DNA of 6,862 nucleotides, from the NCBI GenBank assembly GCA_021793115.1, contig JAJYTJ010000062.1:14141-21002 (forward strand), in the 5' to 3' direction. Position 1 is the first letter of the stretch; each line of letters begins with the position of its first letter. Source of the stretch: Actinomycetes bacterium (lineage in GTDB: Bacteria > Actinomycetota > Actinomycetes > Actinomycetales > Cellulomonadaceae). Positions 1-5,749 of the stretch are shown here, in pieces. The notes below the pieces were generated by a model, which did no database searches, was not told the origin of the DNA, and saw only the letters and a list, made by a program, of their open reading frames with translations. The translations under genes were made by a program, and so were the position numbers.

Positions 1-2
1 AG

Positions 3-1040
3 GACGTCGCCCTCGTTCGCTGGTCGCCAGGCGCGACCCGCGCGCTTGTCACCATCGCACCGGTGAACACCGCCGAGCGCTACGTCGGGGAGGCCGTCCG
101 CGGGTGGCTCGACCTGCGTACCGGCGCGCTGACGCAGGACCCGGGCGCAGTGGGTGCACCGGACAGCGACGGGTACCCGGCACAGATCTCCTTCTTCGGC
201 GTCGACCATCGCGGCGACGAGATCTGGAGCGTCAGGTACGCCCAGACCGGCGGCGGGGGACCCGTCACCGTCGTCGTCGAGAAGCCGGACGGGACGCTCG
301 TGCGGCGCATCGACCTCGCGGGCGACGACCCCCTGTGGGGCAAGGCGCTGCTCGACCCGAGCGGCCGGCAGGTCGTGCTGCCCGGCCACGACACCGGGGG
401 CGACGGCGGCTCGCAGTTCACCGTCGACGTCGTGAACCTGGACACCGGCCGGCAGGTCGCGCACGCGTTCGGCGTCCCGAACCGGTACTGCGGGGTCATC
501 GGCTGGAGCTCGGCGAACGTGCTGCTCACGCGGTGCGCTACCCAACCCTGGGACGCGACCGGCAGCTTCGAGCGCCTCGACGCCCCCGGCGACGCGTGGT
601 TCCTCGTCAGCCTCGACGGACGCGCGCCACGTCAGGTCCGCACCCTGGCCGCCGGAGACCCCGGCGCCGAGGTCGAGGCCGGGACCGGCTGGACGCTGCC
701 CGACGGACACCTCGTGATCGGCGCGCTCCCGATCGGCACGGCGAACACCGTTCCGTGCACGGGCGCTCTGTACGCGGTCGACCCGTCCGGTGGGGTGGCC
801 CGCCTACCAGTCGACCACGTGGGGTGGGCCCGCCCGTCCGGGACCCTCGGCGGCCGGCTCTACCTCGAGACAGACGTCGGCTGTCAAGACTCCCAGGGAA
901 CGCGCACCCAGCTCGAGTCACTCGACGGCGCAACCCGCACGCCCCTGCTGCGACCTGCCGCCTCCACCGACGCATCGCTCAGCGACGCCCTCTCCTCCTG
1001 GGCCGTCGCCGGCGGCCCTTCGGGCGGGCGCGGCTGGTGA
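3..1040 (+). CDS. Beta-propeller-like protein, probably exported (5' end outside window)
   Basis: The reading frame is open from the first bases of the window (DVALVRWSPGATRALVTIAP, then VNTAERYVG) and ends at TGA 1038-1040. The GTG at 63 is therefore an internal codon, and the true start lies upstream. About 345 residues are visible. The text has the rhythm of a beta-propeller: repeated blocks such as VRWSPGATRALVT, WLDLRTGAL, LLDPSGRQVVLPG, VVNLDTGRQVAHAF, WFLVSLDGRAPRQV and LYAVDPSGGVARL, each a short strand followed by a D/N-x-x-(T/S)-G turn. Four cysteines (in NRYCGV, LTRCATQ, TVPCTGA and VGCQDS) would suit disulfides in an exported protein. I see no catalytic motif. By analogy with TolB/WD40-like actinobacterial propellers it may be a surface or lipoprotein beta-propeller, but the signal peptide that would show this is not in view. 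The coding assignment is firm; the fold is inferred and the function unknown. Confidence 0.82.
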   Translation, partial: DVALVRWSPGATRALVTIAPVNTAERYVGEAVRGWLDLRTGALTQDPGAVGAPDSDGYPAQISFFGVDHRGDEIWSVRYAQTGGGGPVTVVVEKPDGTLVRRIDLAGDDPLWGKALLDPSGRQVVLPGHDTGGDGGSQFTVDVVNLDTGRQVAHAFGVPNRYCGVIGWSSANVLLTRCATQPWDATGSFERLDAPGDAWFLVSLDGRAPRQVRTLAAGDPGAEVEAGTGWTLPDGHLVIGALPIGTANTVPCTGALYAVDPSGGVARLPVDHVGWARPSGTLGGRLYLETDVGCQDSQGTRTQLESLDGATRTPLLRPAASTDASLSDALSSWAVAGGPSGGRGW

Positions 1041-1262
1041 CGCGCACGGGCACGTGACCCACGATCGCGCGCCCTGCGCCCCGATCGGCGGCGCCAAGAC
1101 GTCTTGAGCCGACGGAAGCGCCGGCGGAGGGGCTACTTTCCGGCGGGAGCGGACGTCCGCGTGTTCGCGGTCCTGAGCAACGCCGACCGTGCCAGCCGCG
1201 CCGCCTGGGCCGGATGCCGACTCGGTCGCCGATAGTCCTCGCAGCGGGTTCGGCTGCGTCGG
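1041..1262. other. Intergenic stretch with no supported gene
   Basis: No frame here reads like a protein on either strand. The GC-rich open frames give arginine/proline-rich text typical of non-coding frames. The only notable element is the 12-bp palindrome at 1149-1160, listed separately. I did not find a convincing hairpin-plus-T-tract terminator for the upstream gene. Confidence 0.5.
1149..1160. repeat. 12-bp perfect palindrome GCGGACGTCCGC
   Basis: The sequence GCGGACGTCCGC equals its own reverse complement, with the symmetry ending at both flanks (A before, G after). It lies in the gap between the propeller gene and the lipoprotein gene, 147 bases before the latter's start. It could be a protein binding site, but palindromes of this length are not rare in GC-rich DNA. 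Confidence 0.25.
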
Positions 1263-1278
1263 ACACCGTCGACGGTGT
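1263..1278. promoter_or_regulatory. 16-bp perfect palindrome, candidate operator
   Basis: ACACCGTCGACGGTGT is perfectly self-complementary over 16 bases. Its last base is 28 bases before the ATG of the lipoprotein gene at 1307, where a repressor or activator dimer would sit over a promoter or early leader. A spacer-free 8+8 palindrome is the usual shape of a site for TetR-, GntR- or LacI-like dimers, but nothing here says which family. As RNA it could not form a good hairpin because there is no loop, which favours a DNA-binding role over a terminator. No clear -10/-35 pair was found beside it. Confidence 0.45.
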
Positions 1279-1306
1279 ATGCCAGCCGGTGAAGGGCGGG
1301 AGGACC

Positions 1307-1669
1307 ATGAACCGGTTGGGCTCTGTGGCGGTCGTGGTGGGGTGGGCGCTGTTGGCTGCGGCATGCACCGGATCGCCGGGACAGGGGACGGTCACCGGCA
1401 CGGTCCGGATGTACGGCGGTCCGGCTGCTCCGGGGGGCGGCATGACACTGAACGGCGAGCCTCTGCCGAACTCGCCCGTATCGCTGTGGTCGGGCGGCCA
1501 CGAGGTCGCATCTGCGACCACGGACGCGCAAGGCCATTTCACCCTGACCGCGCCAGCGGGCACCTACGACAGCGTCCAAGTGTGTGGAGGCACGTCGCCT
1601 GTCGCCGACACCGTGACGGTGGCCAAGAACCAGACCACGCAGCACGACATCTCGTGCCCGGTGCCGTAA
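1307..1669 (+). CDS. Small lipoprotein with carboxypeptidase-regulatory-like (beta-sandwich) domain
   Basis: The product has 120 residues. The N-terminus MNRLGSVAVVVGWALLAAAC is a lipoprotein signal: R3, a hydrophobic run at 7-19 and a lipobox ending at C20. The mature protein would be lipid-anchored on the outer face of the membrane. Residues 28-90 (GTVTGTVRMYGG, then LPNSPVSLWSGGHEVASATT, then DAQGHFTLTAPAGTY) have the typical order of a carboxypeptidase-regulatory-like/CarboxypepD_reg beta-sandwich: an opening G-x-V strand, a P-x-x-V strand, the T-x-x-x-G-x-F turn and the P-G/A-x-Y closing strand. C93 and C117 could pair. I chose ATG 1307 because GGGAGGA stands just before it and the signal peptide begins there; the spacer of about 3 bases is short. 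A perfect 16-bp palindrome lies 28 bases upstream. The product is likely a binding or structural surface protein, with no enzymatic motif visible. Confidence 0.85.
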   Translation: MNRLGSVAVVVGWALLAAACTGSPGQGTVTGTVRMYGGPAAPGGGMTLNGEPLPNSPVSLWSGGHEVASATTDAQGHFTLTAPAGTYDSVQVCGGTSPVADTVTVAKNQTTQHDISCPVP

Positions 1670-1856
1670 GCACCACCGCCGCAGCGGTCGCGTCAACGAG
1701 CGGTGTCCTCGGAAGGGGCTCGATCGCAAGAACGGCCACCAGATCCCGACGTATCCGCAGGTCGACCAAACGCGTCTCACATTCTGGACACCTTAATTCC
1801 CGCCACCTCCACCATGAGGTCTTCGTAGAATGCGGAGGCGCTCTTCGTAAAGTCGG
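1670..1856. other. Intergenic stretch with possible decayed coding sequence
   Basis: The part from about 1770 to 1856 is less GC-rich than its surroundings. On the minus strand, bases 1860-1774 read SADFTKSASAFYEDLMVEVA followed by GIKVSRM and a stop. This looks more protein-like than a random frame, but it has no start codon and is closed by a stop 12 bases further upstream (TAG at 1872-1870). It may be a scrap of a lost gene or chance. No function is assigned. Confidence 0.25.
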
Positions 1857-1889
1857 CTGAGGCCCGTCTCTATGTGAGGCGGGCCTCAG
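1857..1889. terminator. Strong hairpin terminator between convergent genes
   Basis: CTGAGGCCCG (1857-1866) pairs perfectly with CGGGCCTCAG (1880-1889). Inside it, TCTC (1867-1870) pairs with GAGG (1876-1879) through one U-G wobble, giving a 14-bp stem with a five-base TATGT loop. The plus-strand tail (TGTGTCAT) is only weakly T-rich. The hairpin lies between the plus-strand lipoprotein gene (stop 1669) and the minus-strand RDD gene (stop 1989), so it can serve transcripts from both sides. Confidence 0.75.
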
Positions 1890-1988
1890 TGTGTCATGCG
1901 CAGGCTAGAAGAGCGGGGCGCCCCCCCCGATGAGATACCGCTGGTGCCATCCGAGTTGGGAGGCCGGGCCGCGGGGGTTGGCGAGGCG

Positions 1989-3020
1989 TCAGCTGGGCGT
2001 GAACCAGTCCTCGTCGCGGATGGTGCAGGACGCCACGGTCCTCGCACGGACGGCGACCGCCGACCGGATGGTCCAGCCCTGGCCGGCGCGCGCCAGGTCG
2101 GACGTGGACAGCGCCACGGGATCCAGCTGGACGGGACCGTTGGCCCAGTCCAGCTCCCCCAACTCCTGGTCCAGGGTCGTGACCACCACGCCCGACGCGT
2201 CGAGCAGCTCGGTGCGGATGCCGGTCGGGTGCGACAGGCCGCTGGCGAGACCGTCCCAGCGCCAGGCGATCCTCAGATGGTCTTCCGCCTGGCGCGCCGT
2301 CGGGCGGGTGACCCAGAGCCGGCGCTCCCGCGACCACGAGCTGTCGCGGGACGCGGTCGCGGTCGCCACGCCCGGGCCCGACTGCGTGTTGCAGGGCACC
2401 TCGGCTGTCCTGTTCCAGCCGGTCGACATCGTCGTGGTCGAGAATCCGATCCCGAGCGCACATACCGCGACCGCCCCGGCCGTCACGATAGCCGATCCGA
2501 TCTTGGTCGGGCGGGCGTGGCCGGCGAACCACGGGTGCGGGGGCGTGTCCCTCGTGTGCAGCACAAGGGTGCCGACCAGCGAGTCGGCGAAGGTCCTGCG
2601 CCGCGTGTCCCACAGCGGCCGCAGGTAGCCGACCAGGAAGATCGCATCGAGCAGGTGCGCGACCACCCGCAAGGCCGAGGCGACCAGTCCGACCGGTCTG
2701 CCGGTCGACGCGCGCACCACCGTGATCCCGACGACGCGCTTGCCCGGCGTCGCACCGGTGTACCCCTGCAATGCCACGAGCACGACGATGAGCGCGACCA
2801 GGACCGGGCTGCTGACCCACGAGATGCCCTCGTTGGCCGACGACCTGAGCGCCGCGGGCGTGAGCGACGGCGCCACGCCGCCGCTGCCGAGCACCAGCCA
2901 GGTCGCGCCCGTGAGCACGGCGCCGTCGAGCAGCGCCGCGATGACACGCCGTGACCAGCGCGCGTACGGCGGGACCGACGCGCCAGCGAGCGCCGGGACC
3001 GGGGCCACGGACAGGGTCAC
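1989..3020 (-). CDS. RDD-family membrane protein with extra-membrane C-terminal domain
   Basis: The product has 343 residues from GTG 3020. Residues 19-155 are an RDD domain: YARWSRRVIAALLDGAVL opens the first span with R25 and D32, TPGKRVVGITVV (91-102) is the family's signature loop, and HLLDAIF supplies the second aspartate (D125), followed by RPLWDTRRRTFADSLVGTLV. Membrane spans lie near 26-45, 72-88, 112-133 and 174-194. The remaining 150 residues are soluble, with C210 and C332 as a possible disulfide, and probably face outside. RDD proteins are membrane proteins of mostly unknown role; some have been linked to ion transport. I preferred GTG 3020 because AGGA stands seven bases before it; in-frame ATG 3041 and GTG 3068 have no such site. 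The C-terminal half matches nothing I recognise. The gene faces the lipoprotein gene and shares its terminator. Confidence 0.9.
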   Translation of the reverse strand: MTLSVAPVPALAGASVPPYARWSRRVIAALLDGAVLTGATWLVLGSGGVAPSLTPAALRSSANEGISWVSSPVLVALIVVLVALQGYTGATPGKRVVGITVVRASTGRPVGLVASALRVVAHLLDAIFLVGYLRPLWDTRRRTFADSLVGTLVLHTRDTPPHPWFAGHARPTKIGSAIVTAGAVAVCALGIGFSTTTMSTGWNRTAEVPCNTQSGPGVATATASRDSSWSRERRLWVTRPTARQAEDHLRIAWRWDGLASGLSHPTGIRTELLDASGVVVTTLDQELGELDWANGPVQLDPVALSTSDLARAGQGWTIRSAVAVRARTVASCTIRDEDWFTPS

Positions 3021-3275
3021 ACCCGGATCCTGACAGAGCATGCACCGCGACGCGGCGGTTCTGCACACGGAACGTCAGCTCAACATCGCTCTGTGCGAGT
3101 TCCCTGACGTCGCCTGGAGAACGTGTTCGCGGAGCAGCCCGGATGCGGCCCGAGGCGAAGTCGAGACCGCTACTCGGATAGCACCCGCGCTATCTGTTTG
3201 GGGGGGCCGGGGGCCCGGAAGATGCGGGTGGACAAGACTGCAGCGGCGCGGGGCCTGCGGAGGTCACGTTGTGTC
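3021..3275. other. Intergenic stretch between RDD gene and transposase remnant
   Basis: No convincing gene is seen on either strand. The stretch should hold the RDD promoter on the minus strand, but no clear -35/-10 pair stands out. It contains a short hairpin (3175-3196) followed by a run of seven G (3200-3206) and a GGGCCC-centred GC block. One edge of the insertion sequence should lie between about 3190 and 3275. With the opposite end missing, no inverted-repeat pair can be matched to locate it. Confidence 0.4.
3175..3196. repeat. Short hairpin, possible weak terminator
   Basis: GATAGC (3177-3182) and GCTATC (3189-3194) pair around a six-base ACCCGC loop. The stem extends by a G-U and a C-G pair to 3175/3196 and is followed on the plus strand by TTT and a G run. 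No plus-strand gene ends here, so it may be an insertion-sequence edge structure or chance. Confidence 0.3.
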
Positions 3276-4328
3276 TCAGGCCGCGCGTTCGTCGGTGTCG
3301 CGAGTGACGAGGTGCAGGAGGTGGCGGGCGTCGATGACTTCGGCTTCTTCCTGGGTCAGGTTGCGGAACCCCCAGTCGGGGGCGTCGGGCTGAAGCAGGG
3401 GGTGGTCGGCTGGGCCGTTGCCGGTGGCGGCGTGCCAGATGCGCAGCTGCTCCTCGTTGAAGACAGCGGTCTTGATCGCGTTGACCAGGGTGGCCATCGC
3501 GATGCCCGGCAGTCGGTTGTGGCCGCGGCGTAGGCGCAGCCGGCTGGGGTTCTTCAGGATGCCGAAGACGCCTTCGACGAACGTGCGTCGGTTCGTCAGG
3601 CGGCGCCAGCGGCTGGTGCCGACGTGCTCGCGCTGCATGATCTTGCGCTGGTGGTCGTTGTCGTCCGGGTCAGGTGTGAAGTCCACGGTCTTGTTGACGC
3701 AGCAGGGGCGGTCCTCCCAGTCGCTGGGGGCCGCGATGACGGGAAGCCCGAGGTCGAGGGCGGCCTGGACGCTGGCGTTCCCGCGCGCGGGGCACCCGAC
3801 CCTGCCGGCGATCGCGGGGCAGACCCACTTGCTGGTGAGGTTGGTGCCCAGGCCGGACTCCTTGCCGTCGAAGGCCCATCGCCGTTTGAAGTTGTCGGCG
3901 GCGTGGTGGATCTGGTCCCACCGTCGGGGTGTGGCGTTGTCCTCGGGCAGCGGGCGTTGGTCCATGGGAGCGGCGGGGCAGTGCAGCCAGCCGTGCTGCA
4001 TCTGCGCGCCTTGGATGTCGACGACCTTGTGCTGGTCGACGCGCAGGCGTAGTCCCTGCTCGATGCCGAGCTGTGCCAGGGGGACCGCCCATCTGCTGGC
4101 TCGCAGGTTGGAGTAGAGCAGGTCTCCGAGCAGGACCTTCATGTGGGCGGGGTGGCGATCGCGGATGCGGGTGATCAGGTCGAGCGAGACGTCGATGACG
4201 TCGGCGTTGGCGGGGGTCAGGACGAAACCGTCGACCAGCAGGGGCTCGCTGTCATCGGCGGCGTTGGCGTCTGCGACTCGGACGATCGTGTGCTGGTGGA
4301 AGCCGAAGCCCTTCATCATCAACGTCAA
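3276..4328 (-). pseudogene. 5'-truncated DDE transposase (insertion-sequence remnant, IS1182/IS4-like)
   Basis: The frame ends at 3276 with 350 codons from TTG 4328. It is open further upstream to a stop at 4445-4443, with no ATG or GTG there, so no proper start exists. The visible part is the back two-thirds of a DDE transposase. KGFGFHQHTIVRV (6-18) matches the K-x-G-x-K-x-H block that normally follows the first catalytic aspartate. VDGFVLTPANADVID (32-46) follows, then VLLGDLLYS with the probable second aspartate D69, and RRTFVEGVFGILKNPSRLRL with the probable catalytic E252. C170, C179, C209 and C210 lie in the long D-E insertion. Families of this type start with an N-terminal domain of roughly 100-200 residues and the first aspartate; both are missing. 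I infer a dead element truncated at its left end. No matching terminal repeats or target duplication were found. The IS family assignment is tentative; the transposase identity is firm. Confidence 0.85.
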
Positions 4329-4434
4329 CGGCGGGCGAAAGCTGAGCAGGTTTCGTCGCGTGAAAACGGAGCAGCTGGCGGCTGTCGAAGCCGTTGCGTT
4401 GGCTTGAACGGTCGTTCTGGTTGCACTCCCGAGG

Positions 4435-4773
4435 GTGGTGGACTACCGCATGCACGCTGAGCCGCTGGGGTGGTTCGCCGACGAGGGTGCGCCCCCTCGG
4501 GTTGGGCTCGTGCCAGACGGCGTGGGGGTGGCTGCACCAGCTGCGCCGGGCGATGGAACGTCCAGACGGTGGCCTGCTGGGCGGGCCTTGGTGGTCGTCG
4601 AGCGCGACGGGACGGTCGACACGATCAAGAACAGGCGTGACGACGCAGTACCTGGGCCTGCTGGAGACGGCATCGAACTGGGACGAACACTGCGGGTCTT
4701 GCTGCTCATCATGGCGACCGCAGTCCTCGTGGCAGCGGCCGGCGTGCGGGCGTGGGCCCGCGCGCTCGGGTAG
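4435..4773 (+). CDS. Small tail-anchored membrane protein, unknown function
   Basis: The product has 112 residues. Residues 1-85 are soluble and rich in proline, glycine and charge (ADEGAPPRVG, RALVVVERDGTVDTIKNRRD). A single hydrophobic helix (LRVLLLIMATAVLVAAAGV, about 86-104) and a short basic tail (RAWARALG) follow. This arrangement would leave the N-terminal part in the cytoplasm and the C-terminus in or just past the membrane. Codon third positions favour G/C, unlike the arginine/serine-rich alternative frames over the same bases. The start is uncertain: GTG 4435 or 4438 overlap the GAGGG at 4431-4435, while ATG 4450 has that motif 14 bases upstream. The gene begins next to the broken end of the transposase remnant, so its own 5' end could have been altered by that event. 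I do not recognise the family. Confidence 0.5.
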   Translation: MVDYRMHAEPLGWFADEGAPPRVGLVPDGVGVAAPAAPGDGTSRRWPAGRALVVVERDGTVDTIKNRRDDAVPGPAGDGIELGRTLRVLLLIMATAVLVAAAGVRAWARALG

Positions 4774-5092
4774 CGGCGCCGCAACTGTGCCGGCAACGCG
4801 CCACACCGTGTCGGCGAACTGCGGGCCAACTCTCGCTTGCTGCGGCCGCGGCGGGCACCAAGGTCGGGCAACTCGCACACCCAATCCGACCCCCGGAAAG
4901 TGTCCGGCGCGTCGGCCCAACTGGGCGTTTGTCCAGGTCAGCGGCGTCGGCTGACCCAAAGACAGGGACTGAAGTCCCGCGCGGCTGACTCCTTCCTGGG
5001 AGTGCACTGAACACGCACGATCCGGCGGGCCGACGAGAACAATGGCCCGCGCGGGGCCATTTCCAATCAGGTTCCGGCCTGTCGGAACCAGG
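4774..5092. other. Non-coding stretch with dense hairpins; candidate structured RNA or attenuator
   Basis: No frame reads convincingly as protein. The first half is plain apart from short inverted repeats such as CCGG at 4893-4896 with 4904-4907 and GCCC/GGGC at 4915-4926. The second half holds successive perfect stems: 4936-4942 with 4950-4956 (7 bp), 4965-4969 with 4974-4978 (5 bp, TGAA loop), 4988-4992 with 4999-5003 (5 bp), 5025-5031 with 5044-5050 (7 bp), 5041-5048 with 5054-5061 (8 bp) and 5070-5076 with 5083-5089 (7 bp). It lies directly upstream of the 5093/5261 gene pair, so it could act as a leader. I match it to no known riboswitch or RNA family. Confidence 0.35.
5041..5061. terminator. 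Hairpin, possible terminator or attenuator
   Basis: AATGGCCC (5041-5048) pairs perfectly with GGGCCATT (5054-5061) around a GCGCG loop, an 8-bp stem ending in a short T run (ATTTCC). Bases 5044-5048 are also needed by the competing stem 5025-5031/5044-5050, so the two cannot form together. It could end transcripts from the 4435 gene or act as a switch for the downstream genes. Confidence 0.4.
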
Positions 5093-5248
5093 ATGATCTT
5101 CCTCACGAAGCTGAACGGCAGCGTTCTGACGATCGCCCTGGCTCTTTGGGTGTACGCGGTGCCAACCGATGCTTATCTCAAGGCAGTCGGCAAGACCAGC
5201 GACGCGACATGCCTCGCGGCCCCCCACACCCGCTGCCTCTGGTACTAG
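5093..5248 (+). CDS. Short hydrophobic/secreted-like peptide, unknown function
   Basis: From ATG 5093 the product has 51 residues. It begins MIFLTKLNGSVLTIALALWV and continues YAVPTDAYLKAVGKTSDATC. The first 27 residues look like a signal peptide or single membrane span (a lysine, a hydrophobic core at about 11-22, then PTDA). The rest is short and holds two cysteines (DATC, TRC). An in-frame ATG at 5042 would add 17 residues, but it sits inside a hairpin loop and those residues look non-coding. Neither start has a good ribosome binding site; only AGG directly abuts ATG 5093. The opening MI-x-L-T-K-L-N-G resembles the start of the flagellar protein FlbD, but the rest does not follow that family well and no flagellar genes are nearby. 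It ends 12 bases before the next gene, so the two may be co-transcribed. It could be a decayed fragment. Confidence 0.35.
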   Translation: MIFLTKLNGSVLTIALALWVYAVPTDAYLKAVGKTSDATCLAAPHTRCLWY

Positions 5249-5252
5249 GGAG
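5247..5252 (+). promoter_or_regulatory. Ribosome binding site for the 5261 gene
   Basis: AGGGAG is placed eight bases before ATG 5261. It is the clearest Shine-Dalgarno in this half of the window and fixes the start of that gene. Confidence 0.7.
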
Positions 5253-5260
5253 TCCTTGGC

Positions 5261-5749
5261 ATGGAGCGACAGCGGCAGCGGCTGAGCCCGGATCCTTTCG
5301 TCATTCCCGGCGAGGTCGCTGCCGCTCCGGTGGTACCACTCCGCGGGACGGACTTCGTGGCGACTGTGGGGTTCTTCCGCGCCTCAACGGAAGGACTCGT
5401 CGTCCACCTCGAGGTCCTGGCCCTGCGAGCGGCTCAGCTCGGAGACCTGGCTGGCTTGGGCGCCCCCGGGCGCCCAGGCCTGTCCCTGTGGGCGGAGGGC
5501 GGCGGCCAGGTCGTGCTGTCGAATACCATGTGGGGCCAAGAGGGCTACCCCGACGGCAGTCAGCCGGTGGTCCGAGCCACGTTCTGGCTCTGGCTCCCTT
5601 GGGACCTCTCACAGCCCGATGCTCTCGAGCCGGACATCGTCCTCGCCTGGCCCGAGCGCACGACGGACGTTCGTCGCGTCCACCTCACGGCCGGCCAGCT
5701 GCGCGCGGCCGCGCAAGCCAGCCTCCAGTTGCCCGCCGACGGGCTATGA
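5261..5749 (+). CDS. Uncharacterised actinobacterial protein, 162 residues
   Basis: ATG 5261 follows AGGGAG with ideal spacing. The product is soluble, without a signal peptide or membrane span. Residues 27-55 (PLRGTDFVATVGFFRASTEGLVVHLEVLALR) look like two strands. GLSLWAEGGGQVVLS (73-87), then FWLWLPW (108-114) and PDIVLAWPERTTDVRRVHLT (124-143) follow, ending in the helix LRAAAQASLQLP. The order of blocks (an N-terminal strand pair ending in L-x-L-R, a middle substrate-like strand with G-G/G-Q, an aromatic W-L-W-L-P-W block, a D/E-x-x-x-x-W-P strand and a C-terminal AA-x-x-A helix) recalls a widespread group of actinobacterial hypothetical proteins of about 150-180 residues. I know that group only by its look, and it has no established function. 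The gene may be co-transcribed with the short ORF just upstream. No catalytic residues are recognisable. Confidence 0.75.
   Translation: MERQRQRLSPDPFVIPGEVAAAPVVPLRGTDFVATVGFFRASTEGLVVHLEVLALRAAQLGDLAGLGAPGRPGLSLWAEGGGQVVLSNTMWGQEGYPDGSQPVVRATFWLWLPWDLSQPDALEPDIVLAWPERTTDVRRVHLTAGQLRAAAQASLQLPADGL

Noticed and set aside
63..65. GTG as the start of the first gene
   Set aside because: The frame stays open upstream to the window edge with propeller-like text (VRWSPGATRALVT), so this GTG is internal.
104..1057. Plus-strand frame of about 317 codons over the propeller gene
   Set aside because: The translation is almost entirely R, P and G, typical of the +2 frame of a GC-rich gene. The frame ending at 1040 has regular strand-turn text.
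1915..1928. GGGGCGCCCC and C8 run as a terminator for the RDD gene
   Set aside because: The palindrome has no loop and cannot form a stable RNA hairpin. The true hairpin is at 1857-1889.
1894..3066. Long minus-strand frame of about 390 codons and a plus-strand frame (1896-2954) over the RDD gene
   Set aside because: Both give arginine-, glycine- and proline-rich text without hydrophobic spans or motifs. The frame ending at 1989 contains a clear RDD domain and explains the third-position GC bias, so the others are shadows.
4252..5106. Minus-strand frame of 284 codons upstream of the transposase, considered as its missing N-terminal part
   Set aside because: Nothing in it resembles a transposase N-terminal domain or first catalytic aspartate, it is in another frame, and it covers the hairpin-rich stretch. 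Treated as chance.
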